From the NCBI RefSeq assembly GCF_004353185.1, contig NZ_SMUS01000004.1, positions 101,930-165,929 on the forward strand: DNA of 64,000 nucleotides, written 5' to 3'. The position numbers were made by a program, and so were the translations under genes. The notes beneath the pieces are model-generated. The model saw only the letters and a program-made list of their open reading frames with translations, had not been told where the DNA came from and ran no database searches. Positions 41,926 through 51,081 of the stretch are shown piece after piece. Position 1 is the first letter of the stretch. Each line of letters starts with the position of its first letter. Source of the DNA: Clostridium cuniculi. Its GTDB lineage: Bacteria > Bacillota > Clostridia > Clostridiales > Clostridiaceae.

Positions 41926-42161
41926 TACACTGCGTAATATAGCAATACAGTTTTAGTTAAGACATCTGAATAACTATAAGTTACTGTTCTTTGGGTGTCA
42001 CTTTCCAATCTCACAACAAAAATACTAGGATGAACACTTTCAATCACTCCATCATTTACAAGTATCTTCTTTCTTCCACCATTAGCTTTTAGTGTTACCT
42101 TTTCACCTACATGATTTTCAATATCTTTTCGTATGTTGGCTAAGGTTCTATTCTTTTCCAT
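41925..42161 (-). CDS. veg: Veg protein
   Basis: 78 residues, a near-standard length for Veg (about 80-86). The conserved LANIRKDIENHVGEKV opening and the SIFVVRL block are present. Veg is a small, highly expressed Firmicutes protein; in B. subtilis it influences biofilm gene expression. A consensus sigma-A promoter lies directly upstream and yabG is divergent, as in Bacillus. Confidence 0.95.
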   Translation of the reverse strand: MEKNRTLANIRKDIENHVGEKVTLKANGGRKKILVNDGVIESVHPSIFVVRLESDTQRTVTYSYSDVLTKTVLLYYAV

Positions 42162-42185
42162 ATGACCACCATCTTTCTAATTATA

Positions 42186-42214
42186 TTATAAAGCTTTTTA
42201 GCACTTTTGTCAAA
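42186..42214 (-). promoter_or_regulatory. Consensus sigma-A promoter of veg
   Basis: On the minus strand a perfect TTGACA (42214-42209), 17-bp spacer and perfect TATAAT (42191-42186). The veg promoter is likewise very strong in B. subtilis. Confidence 0.92.
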
Positions 42215-42372
42215 TAAAACCAAATATTTTAACACTTTCCAGTGATGTTGTCAATATAAACTTTTTCTTTTTTTTATTAACCATTTATGGCATCTATTAA
42301 TTATTATTGCATTTTTTATTATATTTTATTCATTTATTAACACATATATTGGAGCAAAGATTTATACACAAA

Positions 42373-42381
42373 CATACTATA
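42373..42381 (+). promoter_or_regulatory. Possible mother-cell (sigma-E/K type) -10 box before yabG
   Basis: CATACTATA fits the CATANNNTA -10 of sigma-K and resembles that of sigma-E, 33 bp before the yabG start. I see no convincing -35 at the right spacing. Confidence 0.35.
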
Positions 42382-42413
42382 GATTGTAATAATATATTTA
42401 TTAGGAGAAGAAA

Positions 42414-43301
42414 ATGGTAATAGGTGATACCGTAGTTAGAAAATCTTACGATAAAGATATAACTTTTAAAATAATAGATATAAAAGAAGTAGATGGAAAA
42501 ATAGTATATATTCTTAAAGGAATTAGCATAAGAATAATTGCTGACTCACCTGAGACTGACTTAGAGCCTGTTGATATTGACTTTATCGGAGAAAAAGAAA
42601 AAATATTAAATAGTCGAGTAAATGAGGCTATAAAAAAAGCTGTTAATACTCGATCTGTAATGTCTAGTAAAAGTAATTCAATCTTATTATCTAGAGGAAG
42701 TAAAAATCAAAAAAATACTCCGAATAAAGATTTAATGTTTGGGCGTCCCGGAAAAATTCTTCATATTGATGGCGATAAGGAGTACTTAGAAACTTGCCTA
42801 AAAGTATATAAACAGCTTTCATTAGATGCAGTGGGACGTGCTATTTCAGAAAGAGAGCAAGCTAATCATGTTGTAGACTTAGTCAAAGAACTTAAACCTG
42901 ATATAGTTGTATTAACTGGACATGATAGTGTATTAAAAGAAAGCAATGATTACTTAGATTTAAATAATTATAGAAATTCAAAATACTATATTGATGCTGT
43001 TAAAGCTCTTAGAAATTATAACTCAAGCTATGATGAATTAGTTATATTTGCTGGGGCTTGTCAATCATGCTATGAATGTTTATTAGATGCTGGAGCTAAT
43101 TTTGCTAGTTCTCCAAGCCGTGTATTAATTCATTGCCTAGACCCCGTATTCGTATGTGAAAAGATTGCTTATACAACTATTGATTCTGTGGTTTCAATAA
43201 CAAATATAGTTGAAAATACTATTACAGGAATAAAAGGTATTGGAGGACTACAAACCAGAGGTAAATATAGAGAAGGATATCCTAAATCACCATATATCTA
43301 A
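42414..43301 (+). CDS. yabG: YabG spore-coat processing protease
   Basis: 295 residues, full length. The YabG peptidase domain includes GRPGKILHIDGDKEYLE, DIVVLTGHD (His region), FAGACQSCYECLLDAGANFASSP (Cys region) and VFVCEKIAYT. YabG is a mother-cell cysteine protease that trims coat and cortex proteins (SpoIVA, SafA, and CspBA/preproSleC in C. difficile). TTAGGAGAAG precedes the ATG. It is divergent from veg. Confidence 0.95.
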   Translation: MVIGDTVVRKSYDKDITFKIIDIKEVDGKIVYILKGISIRIIADSPETDLEPVDIDFIGEKEKILNSRVNEAIKKAVNTRSVMSSKSNSILLSRGSKNQKNTPNKDLMFGRPGKILHIDGDKEYLETCLKVYKQLSLDAVGRAISEREQANHVVDLVKELKPDIVVLTGHDSVLKESNDYLDLNNYRNSKYYIDAVKALRNYNSSYDELVIFAGACQSCYECLLDAGANFASSPSRVLIHCLDPVFVCEKIAYTTIDSVVSITNIVENTITGIKGIGGLQTRGKYREGYPKSPYI

Positions 43302-43317
43302 ATAATTTGAATAATTT

Positions 43318-43344
43318 AAAAGCCGGCTTTAAAAGCCGGCTTTT
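43318..43344. terminator. Bidirectional terminator between yabG and the first CotS-type gene
   Basis: AAAAGCCGGC and GCCGGCTTTT form a 10-bp stem around TTTAAAA, overlapping the stop of the minus-strand gene. Confidence 0.85.
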
Positions 43345-44344
43345 AAATCGTATTATATTCATTTTTAAAATCATCTAAAAACTTAAGATATTCATCCTTC
43401 TCATTTATTATACTTTCTAATTTACTATCAAAAGTATTTTGTCCCCAGTTAACCTCATTATAATAGTATCTATTAGCTAACCTCCAATACCTTTGAGGGA
43501 ACTGTAGATAAGCATATAATACATTGTATTCACATTCTTCTAGATTAGAAACCTCATTATAAGCATCTATTATAGCTTTTGCAAATGACATATCCCATTT
43601 ATTTCTCTTTAATACTTTTATCATAAAGTTTGAAATATCGAATGTTCTTATTTCTCTCTTACAATAATCAAAATCTATTACACTAACAGAATTATCTTTT
43701 CCAAGTATAATATTATGATAAGTATAATCATGATGGCAGAAACCTTTTTCCATTTCAGCTATCTCACATAACTTATCGTATTCTGATGACCTTAATGTAT
43801 TTAAAGCTTTTTTTCCCATTTCTTTATAGAAATCCATTGATTTTAAATATAATAAATCAAAATCGCTTTTTCTATTCTTTTTTCTAATCATATCTCTCAT
43901 CTTATCTAGTGATTTTATTCTTTTTTCCATAAGACTTGGCCATCTTCCAAGATCACTTTTTAATTTAGAATTTTCAGGTGGATCATATCCCTTAGATGCC
44001 TCATGCAGCTTTGCTAACGTTGCTGCTGCTATTTTTACTTCATCTATGTTATGAAAATCACATTCTCTTCCTTCTAACCATTCAGATAGAGTATATAAAT
44101 CTTCATTTACTAATGCATATGGCTCGCCATCTATGTTTAAAAAATATCTGTCTACAGTATTAAAGCCGTTATTTATTAAATGCTCTTTAGCACCATAAAC
44201 AAATAAAAGTTTTTGTGGCCCATAATTTATCTTCTTAAGACATCTCTCACCTTTATTTGTTTTCAAATAATAGATACCCTTATTAGCCTTTATTATATCT
44301 ATTTTTATTTGAAATTGTCTTTCTATTTCAAATTCTCTCATCAT
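43343..44344 (-). CDS. CotS-family spore coat protein (kinase-like fold), copy 1
   Basis: 333 residues from the ATG at 44344, five bases after GGGGGTGAGGA; a GTG three codons upstream lies within the binding site. The fold is that of aminoglycoside/choline kinases: catalytic loop FCHHDYTYHN and metal motif VIDFDYC near residues 205-235, with C-terminal WRLANRYYYNEVNWG. CotS and CotI/YtaA proteins of this family are spore coat components. Divergent from a glycosyltransferase 104 bp away, an arrangement repeated at 47435-49686. Confidence 0.9.
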   Translation of the reverse strand: MMREFEIERQFQIKIDIIKANKGIYYLKTNKGERCLKKINYGPQKLLFVYGAKEHLINNGFNTVDRYFLNIDGEPYALVNEDLYTLSEWLEGRECDFHNIDEVKIAAATLAKLHEASKGYDPPENSKLKSDLGRWPSLMEKRIKSLDKMRDMIRKKNRKSDFDLLYLKSMDFYKEMGKKALNTLRSSEYDKLCEIAEMEKGFCHHDYTYHNIILGKDNSVSVIDFDYCKREIRTFDISNFMIKVLKRNKWDMSFAKAIIDAYNEVSNLEECEYNVLYAYLQFPQRYWRLANRYYYNEVNWGQNTFDSKLESIINEKDEYLKFLDDFKNEYNTI

Positions 44345-44448
44345 ATTCCTCACCCCCTCTATATTTATATGTATATATGCACTGTTTTATTAACATTTTT
44401 TATTTATTCTAATATAATAAATTATAACTACTTTGAAAGGATTAAATC

Positions 44449-45567
44449 ATGAAGATTGGTATTGATGGAAGAGCCGCAAAATGGTATAGAGGTACCGGTA
44501 TAGGAACCTATACCTATCAACTTATCACTAATTTAAGCAAATATGATGATTCAAATCAGTATCTTACTTTCATTCCTAAAGATTCTGATTTAAAGCTTGG
44601 CGATAATTTTTCTATAGAGTATACAATAGACTCATCTAACAATAACTTTTGGGATAATGTAAAAGTTCCTAATTTATTAGACAACTTTAATATGGAACTA
44701 TATCACGTTCCTCAAAATGGTGTAGGCCTTTCAGACAATATTAATTGTCCTAAGACTATTACATTACATGATATAATTCCACTAAGAATGCCTGAAACTG
44801 TGAGTGATCGTTATCTAAGAATATTTAATGAAGAAATGCCAAGTATATTGAATAATTGTGATGGAATAATAACAGTTTCAGAATTTTCTAAATTAGATAT
44901 AGCTAATGAATTTAATTTTCCACTTGAAAAAATATTTGTTACTCCTTTAGCTGCTGAAGATATATATAAACCAATAAATAGATTCTATTGTAAAAATGTA
45001 ATAAAAGATAAATATCGCATCACTGATAATTTCATATTATATGTTGGCGGATATAGTCCTAGAAAAAATATTATTGGTATTATGGAAGCATTTTCTCTAT
45101 TAAATAATAATCTAAAAAAAGATTTAAAGATTGTAATTACAGGTAAAAAAGGACTCTCATATGAACGTTATAGAAATCGTGCTATAGAATTAGGTATTAT
45201 AGACTCTGTAATTTTTACAGATTTTGTTCCACTTGAAGATTTACCACTATTTTACAATGCTTGTGAATTTTTGATTTATCCATCATTCTATGAAGGATTT
45301 GGACTTCCTCCATTAGAAGCAATGGCTTGTGGTACACCTGTAATCGCATCTAACGTTACATCAGTTCCAGAGGTATGTAAGAATTCAGCAATCTTAGTTA
45401 ATCCTAATGATGTTAATGAATTATCTTATTCAATGGAGAGAGTATTAACAGATAGCTTTTTGAAATTAACAATGATTGAACGTGGATTAATTACTAGTAG
45501 CAAATATTCTTGGAAAAATACAGCTTTAAATACAATTGAAGCATACAAAAATATAATTGATTTCTAA
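44449..45567 (+). CDS. Family 4 glycosyltransferase of the spore-coat cluster, copy 1
   Basis: 372 residues, GT-B fold. The opening [20 protein letters not shown] and the donor-site motif [20 protein letters not shown] (near 280) identify a GT4 retaining transferase. It is related to the copy at 48556-49686 along its whole length. Association with CotS-type genes recalls the cotS-cotSA pair of Bacillus, so a role in glycosylating the spore surface is an inference. AAAGGATTAAATC precedes the ATG. Confidence 0.88.
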   Translation: MKIGIDGRAAKWYRGTGIGTYTYQLITNLSKYDDSNQYLTFIPKDSDLKLGDNFSIEYTIDSSNNNFWDNVKVPNLLDNFNMELYHVPQNGVGLSDNINCPKTITLHDIIPLRMPETVSDRYLRIFNEEMPSILNNCDGIITVSEFSKLDIANEFNFPLEKIFVTPLAAEDIYKPINRFYCKNVIKDKYRITDNFILYVGGYSPRKNIIGIMEAFSLLNNNLKKDLKIVITGKKGLSYERYRNRAIELGIIDSVIFTDFVPLEDLPLFYNACEFLIYPSFYEGFGLPPLEAMACGTPVIASNVTSVPEVCKNSAILVNPNDVNELSYSMERVLTDSFLKLTMIERGLITSSKYSWKNTALNTIEAYKNIIDF

Positions 45568-45598
45568 GTTTATTAAATTTTATTTATTACTATATTTA

Positions 45599-45633
45599 AT
45601 AAGGGCTATGCTAATGCATAACCCTTATTTTTA
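45599..45633. terminator. Bidirectional terminator between glycosyltransferase 1 and CotS-type copy 2
   Basis: AATAAGGG.TATGC and GCATA.CCCTTATT pair with one mismatch around TAAT, followed by a plus-strand TTTTTAT run. Confidence 0.8.
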
Positions 45634-46665
45634 TATTAAATTTTCATTTATATTTCTTAATAAGTCACTTCTAAAAGTATCATTTTCAATCTTATCTTTG
45701 AATCTACTTAAAAACACCTCATAATCCCATGATTTTTGTTTTAAATAATAATCCTTAGAAATATTGATAAAATCTCTTGGATAATTTAACATTGCAAAAA
45801 TTACTTTCTTTTCTTCATCCGATACCTTAGAAACGCTACTATAATCTTCTATTATTTTATTAATTATTTCTTTATCATAAGCATAATTTTTTATCACTTT
45901 TATAATAAAATTATATATATCCATAGCTCTAATATCTATCTTACAATAATCAAAATCTATCATATTTACTTTGTCCTCATCTATTATAAAATTGTGATGA
46001 GCTAAATCTAAGTGACATATAACCGCATTCTTTAGATCGGAGTAAAGCTCACTATAAGAACTCTCAGTTAATAAGTTTATACTTATATTTAAATCATTTT
46101 TTACTTTTGAAATATTTTTTAAAAATAACAAATCAAAATCATTTTTATAACTAAATTTACTTATAACCCTCTCTGCTTCTGTAATAAAACATAAATCATT
46201 TAAAAATTCATATATTAAATTTTTAGATTTATTTAATATAATATCTTCCTTTGTTAAATTATCTGTTATATTCATTGATGCATTATGAAAATTTGCTAAA
46301 GCTTTTGTACACCATTCTACTTCTACTGGATTTGTGAAAGTAGCCTCTCTTCCATCCATCATATCTAATAATACATAAGACCTTCCTTTCCACTCCGTAA
46401 TTATATCCCCATTAGAATTTGTACAATATTGAAGTACATACTTATCTTTTTCTTTAATTATATTTAAAACTTTATTTATAAAATTTATTCTATCTAATGA
46501 TGAATTAGTTATTTTTAATATTTTCTTTCCCTTATCTGTAAATAAAACAAATACTTTTCTTAATGGAATAATGTCATAAACCTTTACTCCCAGCTTAAAA
46601 AAGAACTCTTCGCTTAAATCATAGCTACACAATATTCTCTTATCTATATATCTAAACTTATTCAT
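45631..46665 (-). CDS. CotS-family spore coat protein (kinase-like fold), copy 2
   Basis: 344 residues from the ATG at 46665 behind GGAGGAGTGAA (11 codons inside the open frame). Catalytic loop VICHLDLAHHNFII and IDFDYCKIDIRAMDIYNF are intact; the C-terminal YPRDFINISKDYYLKQKSWD block matches the other copies. N-lobe sequence is more diverged. Last gene of a three-gene minus-strand group (47435, 46679, 45631). Confidence 0.87.
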   Translation of the reverse strand: MNKFRYIDKRILCSYDLSEEFFFKLGVKVYDIIPLRKVFVLFTDKGKKILKITNSSLDRINFINKVLNIIKEKDKYVLQYCTNSNGDIITEWKGRSYVLLDMMDGREATFTNPVEVEWCTKALANFHNASMNITDNLTKEDIILNKSKNLIYEFLNDLCFITEAERVISKFSYKNDFDLLFLKNISKVKNDLNISINLLTESSYSELYSDLKNAVICHLDLAHHNFIIDEDKVNMIDFDYCKIDIRAMDIYNFIIKVIKNYAYDKEIINKIIEDYSSVSKVSDEEKKVIFAMLNYPRDFINISKDYYLKQKSWDYEVFLSRFKDKIENDTFRSDLLRNINENLI

Positions 46666-46678
46666 TTCACTCCTCCAT

Positions 46679-47419
46679 TCATAAAAGTTCAATACCATCT
46701 ATCTTTTGAGCAATACCAATCTCTTTTATCCATTCTTCATCACTAAATCTCTCTCTGTCTTCCTTTAGTTTTAATAAAGTTTTAATTGATTCAAGTGGAT
46801 AATTTGACAGTACAGTGATGTAATCTATACTATCTTTATTTAAATCTGATTTATATGCAAAATCATTTATTAACTTAATAATATCTCCTTCATATCCTCT
46901 TTTTTTTAATCTTTTTATATAGTTATAGCAATCATGCTCTATCATATTATAAGAAATATATCTAGTAGTTCTTATACAAATTGTCAAACCTTCTTTTTTC
47001 AAGTTACCTTCATCTACTCGTCCCAAGCATATATCATAATCATTCATACTCCTTATTATTATTTTTAAGTACTCATCTTCATCTAAAGTATTTAATGACT
47101 TATTAGCCCTATTTAGTATTTTATTTCCTTCATCTATGATAAATAAATCAAAATCGCTTTTATTATATTTTTCCTCAAAAGATCTAATCATTTTTAATGT
47201 TTTTTTTGTTTGAACAATAAACGACTCTATTTCTTTTCCTATGGAACTCTCAACTCTCGGAATTATATTTGTTTTTTTACCTCTTAAGATTTTCTGTACT
47301 TCAATTATTAAAGATATCTGATTGTCTGTATCCCAAATATATTTTTTCCTGCTACCTTTAGGAAAGTTTTCTTCCCCAACAATAATCCCATTACTATTTA
47401 AAAACTCTAGTATATCCAA
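46679..47419 (-). CDS. Reduced CotS-like protein lacking the kinase catalytic motifs
   Basis: 246 residues. The segment KSDFDLFIIDEGNKILNRANKSLNTLDE aligns with the KSDFDLLYL...KKALNTL block of its neighbours, and the end (NYPLESIKTLLKLKEDRERFSDEEW) matches their C-terminus. Where they have CHHD..HN it has ICLGRVDEGNL, and the IDFDYC metal motif is absent. Most of the N-lobe is missing. The frame is intact and a good ribosome binding site (AAGGAGGATGATATTGTTTG) is present, so it looks maintained rather than decaying. Confidence 0.75.
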   Translation of the reverse strand: MDILEFLNSNGIIVGEENFPKGSRKKYIWDTDNQISLIIEVQKILRGKKTNIIPRVESSIGKEIESFIVQTKKTLKMIRSFEEKYNKSDFDLFIIDEGNKILNRANKSLNTLDEDEYLKIIIRSMNDYDICLGRVDEGNLKKEGLTICIRTTRYISYNMIEHDCYNYIKRLKKRGYEGDIIKLINDFAYKSDLNKDSIDYITVLSNYPLESIKTLLKLKEDRERFSDEEWIKEIGIAQKIDGIELL

Positions 47420-47434
47420 ACAATATCATCCTCC

Positions 47435-48430
47435 TTAATTGAAATACTCTTCTAAAAATTCTTCTCTATAATCAATATCTTCTAAATATTTATTAATCTT
47501 TTCTATAAAAAACTCCTCTCCCCAAGGCTGTTGTTCCCAATAATATTGAATTCCAACTTGCCAAAATACTTGTGGAAATCTAATAAATTCTCGTATTAAT
47601 TTTAATTCTTCCTCATATATATTGTTACTTTTGCAATAATTATTTAAAATTAAATTTGCTTTTCCCTTACTCCATTTACCATCTTTCATTGCCCTAATTA
47701 ATAATGAAGATACATCATGTAAATGAGTATCTAAAATACAGTAATCAAAATCTATTACATTAAATTCACCATTCTCATCAACTAAAATGTTATGATGTGC
47801 AAAATCATGATGACAAAAACCCCTTTTCATTACCTCTTTATCCATGATTTCTATATAATTACTTTCTTTAAGGCCCTTAATTGCAATTTTTCCTCTCTCT
47901 ATTTCAGCTTCTATATTATCTAAGTATATATAATCAAATTTAGATTTATATGCTTTTTGAGATATTCTATTTTTAAAATCTAATATCTCATTACATCGTG
48001 TTTCAAAAACATTTATCCAAGAATACCATCCTATTCTAGGATTCATCTCCCTATTTAATGTAAATCCTGAGCTGCATTCATGAAGTTCTCCAAGTTTTTT
48101 AGATACTTCTCCTAATTCTATAGGATTGTTATAATTACTTACTCTAGATGGTACCCATTCTGTTATATATGCATATTTATTACCTAATTGTATATAATCT
48201 CCACCCTGATTGTTCTTCAATATATTAGGAGTCTTATTAAAATTTCTCCTTTGCAAATGTTTAATTGCTGATAAAATAAAATAGAAATGTCCAAAATCAT
48301 ATTTAATTATTTTTATTGCATAGCTTGTATTTTCACTTTCCAATTTATAACTATTCTTAAATTTTTCAAGAGATTTTATTTTTATATCATAATTAGATTC
48401 TATAGAGTTTTTTAGATTTTCTGTATCCAT
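47435..48430 (-). CDS. CotS-family spore coat protein (kinase-like fold), copy 3
   Basis: 331 residues from the ATG at 48430, six bases after AGGAG (a TTG two codons upstream is less likely). Catalytic loop FCHHDFAHHNILV and VIDFDYCILDTHLHD are intact; FPQVFWQVGIQYYWEQQPWG ends the C-lobe. Divergent from glycosyltransferase copy 2. The minus-strand upstream sequence CATATAATG with AC 17 bp before it resembles a sigma-K promoter with one mismatch, tentative. Confidence 0.9.
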   Translation of the reverse strand: MDTENLKNSIESNYDIKIKSLEKFKNSYKLESENTSYAIKIIKYDFGHFYFILSAIKHLQRRNFNKTPNILKNNQGGDYIQLGNKYAYITEWVPSRVSNYNNPIELGEVSKKLGELHECSSGFTLNREMNPRIGWYSWINVFETRCNEILDFKNRISQKAYKSKFDYIYLDNIEAEIERGKIAIKGLKESNYIEIMDKEVMKRGFCHHDFAHHNILVDENGEFNVIDFDYCILDTHLHDVSSLLIRAMKDGKWSKGKANLILNNYCKSNNIYEEELKLIREFIRFPQVFWQVGIQYYWEQQPWGEEFFIEKINKYLEDIDYREEFLEEYFN

Positions 48431-48555
48431 AGCCAACTCCTAAAGTTTTATTCTATTCATTATATGAAATTACATATTTCATTGTGTTTACTATCACACA
48501 AATTACTTAATTATAATATTTATAATATTATAGGTTTTATAGGAGGCGTTACGCT

Positions 48556-49686
48556 TTGAAATTTTCAATAGATGCTAGGGGGATTAATTTATATAAAGGA
48601 TCTGGTATAGGTACTTATATCGAAAATCTTCTTAGAGAACTTCTTAATATAGATACTAAAAATGATTATTCTATTTTTTGGACTGGAGAAAACTACGAAA
48701 ATTACAAAAAAGATAATTCAAAAATTATTTTTACATCAAAAAAACATGGTACTTTTTATGAAAATTACTACTATCCAAACTATATTGAAGAAAACAACAT
48801 AGATATGCATCATATACCCCAAAACGGCATTGGCTTAAATGAATTATATACATCACCAGTAGTAGTAACTATTCATGATTTAATTCCTTATATCTTACCA
48901 GAAACTGTTGGACGTGGTTATCTACAAAGATTTTTAAGAGATATGCCTTTAATAGTAAGTAACTCTAAAATAATTTTAACTGTTTCTGAATATTCCAAAA
49001 GAGATATAATGAAATTTTTTCCTTTCGTTGATGAAGAAAAAATATTCGTTACGCCTCTAGCTGCTAACAAAAGTTATAAACCATTAAATAAACCTGATTG
49101 CCTTGAATATATAAAAAATAAATATAGTATTGATTCACCATTTATATTATATATAGGAGGATTTAGCACAAGAAAAAATGTTAAAGAACTTATTATAGCT
49201 TTTAAGAAAATTCAAAAATCATTAAAAAAGGATTATAAACTAGTTTTATGTGGCTCAGTAAAAGATGAGGGTGTTAAACTTCAGGAATTATGTAAGGAGC
49301 TTTTAATTGATGATAAAATTATCTTTACAGGTTTTATACCAGATGATGAATTACCTTTATTTTATAATGCTGCCGAACTTTTTGTTTATCCTTCTTTATA
49401 TGAAGGATTTGGGCTTCCTCCTCTTGAAGCTATGAGTTGCGCTACACCTGTAATTACATCTAATTTAACATCTATTCCAGAGGTAACCAAAGATTGTGCT
49501 ATATTGATAGATCCATTTAATAAGGATGAGTTAGCTTCTTCAATTCTTAACTTATTGAATTCAGAATCTTTACTACAAGAATATGGTGAAAAAGGCTATA
49601 ATAATAGTCTAAATTTCACTTGGAAAAATACTGCTATTGCTACCTTAAAAGCCTATGAACATGTATTTAAAAATATAAATAACTAA
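48556..49686 (+). CDS. Family 4 glycosyltransferase of the spore-coat cluster, copy 2
   Basis: 376 residues from a TTG at 48556, eight bases after AGGAGG. GT-B fold with opening KFSIDARGINLYKGSGIGTY and donor motif [20 protein letters not shown]. About half its residues match copy 1 at 44449-45567, and the gene stands in the same divergent position to a CotS-type gene. Target sugar unknown. Confidence 0.88.
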   Translation: MKFSIDARGINLYKGSGIGTYIENLLRELLNIDTKNDYSIFWTGENYENYKKDNSKIIFTSKKHGTFYENYYYPNYIEENNIDMHHIPQNGIGLNELYTSPVVVTIHDLIPYILPETVGRGYLQRFLRDMPLIVSNSKIILTVSEYSKRDIMKFFPFVDEEKIFVTPLAANKSYKPLNKPDCLEYIKNKYSIDSPFILYIGGFSTRKNVKELIIAFKKIQKSLKKDYKLVLCGSVKDEGVKLQELCKELLIDDKIIFTGFIPDDELPLFYNAAELFVYPSLYEGFGLPPLEAMSCATPVITSNLTSIPEVTKDCAILIDPFNKDELASSILNLLNSESLLQEYGEKGYNNSLNFTWKNTAIATLKAYEHVFKNINN

Positions 49687-49687
49687 T

Positions 49688-49723
49688 AAATAAAGGTTAT
49701 GAAAATTTTCATAACCTTTATTT
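49688..49723. terminator. Perfect palindromic terminator between glycosyltransferase 2 and htrA
   Basis: AAATAAAGGTTATGAAAA (49688-49705) and its exact complement (49706-49723) abut with no spacer. Serves both convergent genes. Confidence 0.85.
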
Positions 49724-49731
49724 AAATTATA

Positions 49732-50946
49732 TTAATTTGTTGTAGATGTATTTGTAGTTGAAGTTAATGTTATAGTCGTATTTTGAGTCTTTCCATCTCT
49801 TATAAACTCAATATTTATAGTATCTCCTTCTTCTTTAGAATTCTTTATTTCTTGTAATTCTTCAAAGGTCTTAATTCTTGTTCCGTCAGCCTTAACAATT
49901 AAGTCCCCACCCTTTAATCCTGCTTTTTCTGCTGGTGAGAATTCATTGACTTCAACAATATAAAGTCCCTCTTCCATATTTAACTGTTTAGCCATACTTT
50001 CATCTATAACTCTTATTGATACACCTAAATTTAATATTGGTTTTGATAATGAATCAATCTTCTCTTTTACATCATTAATAGGAATTGCAAATCCGATACC
50101 TTCCGCACCATCACTTGCTTTTAATGTATTTATACCAATAACTTCTCCCTTAGTATTTATTAATGGACCACCACTATTACCTGAATTAATAGCTGTATCT
50201 GTTTGTATTAAATTTGTGCTAACTCCTGTTTCTGTTTCAATACTTCTATTTAATGCACTTACTATACCTTTTGTTAATGTAGATGATAATTCCTTAGATA
50301 ATGGATTTCCAATTGCTAATACTTCTTCACCTGGTTGTAATGCATCTGAATCGCCTAATTCTACAACCCCTGGAACTTCTATATCTTGATTAATTTTTAT
50401 CATAGCTACATCTTGATCTGAATCGTAGTTAACTACTGAAGCTGTTACTTCTTGCCCATCACTTAATGTTACAGTAACTTCCTTTGCACCATCTATAACG
50501 TGATAATTTGTTAAAATATATCCATCATTATTTATTATAAATCCTGATCCCATTCCTTCAGTTTCTTGTTGGAACCATCCATTTACACTTTGAACTGATT
50601 TTGTAGATACCATAACTACTGCAGGAGCTACCTTCTTATATATATCAGCTGCAGATAATGCTGTATTATCTGTTGCAAATGAAACTGGATCTGCAACTAT
50701 AGTATTACCAGAGCTATTATTGCTACCACTCTTACCAGTTACAAAATAAGTAACTCCAGAGCCTACTACTCCTCCACATAAAGAACATATAAGAGCTAAT
50801 GCTATATATTTAGCAATTCCTTTACTATTTCTTCTTTTTTTCTTTTTCTCTTTACTTGGCTCCTCATTAAAATTATTTTTCACTTCAATTTCATCACTTA
50901 CTTTCGCTTCACTATAAGCTGCATCATAAATATTCTCATTATCCAT
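49732..50946 (-). CDS. htrA: HtrA/DegP-family membrane serine protease
   Basis: 404 residues: a Lys/Arg-rich cytoplasmic segment, one membrane helix (about 46-68), an S1C trypsin-like domain and a PDZ domain (about 300-390; GLYIVEVNEFSPAEKAGLKG). The triad is visible: His in TNYHVIDG, Asp in DSDQDVAMI, Ser in GNSGGPL. It degrades misfolded exported proteins. AGGAGTTAGTATAT precedes the ATG. Confidence 0.95.
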   Translation of the reverse strand: MDNENIYDAAYSEAKVSDEIEVKNNFNEEPSKEKKKKRRNSKGIAKYIALALICSLCGGVVGSGVTYFVTGKSGSNNSSGNTIVADPVSFATDNTALSAADIYKKVAPAVVMVSTKSVQSVNGWFQQETEGMGSGFIINNDGYILTNYHVIDGAKEVTVTLSDGQEVTASVVNYDSDQDVAMIKINQDIEVPGVVELGDSDALQPGEEVLAIGNPLSKELSSTLTKGIVSALNRSIETETGVSTNLIQTDTAINSGNSGGPLINTKGEVIGINTLKASDGAEGIGFAIPINDVKEKIDSLSKPILNLGVSIRVIDESMAKQLNMEEGLYIVEVNEFSPAEKAGLKGGDLIVKADGTRIKTFEELQEIKNSKEEGDTINIEFIRDGKTQNTTITLTSTTNTSTTN

Positions 50947-51046
50947 ATATACTAACTCCTTTTTTTTAATTTTTCATTTATTCTATAGTTATAATATAAC
51001 CACTCAATGTGTCAAATATATGACAATCTAAAAATACTTAATATAA

Positions 51047-51078
51047 AAAATAGACATCAACTTCTTGATGTCTATTTT
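51047..51078. terminator. Terminator after the alpha/beta hydrolase-like gene
   Basis: AAAATAGACATCAA and TTGATGTCTATTTT form a perfect 14-bp stem around CTTC. Confidence 0.85.
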
Positions 51079-51081
51079 AAA

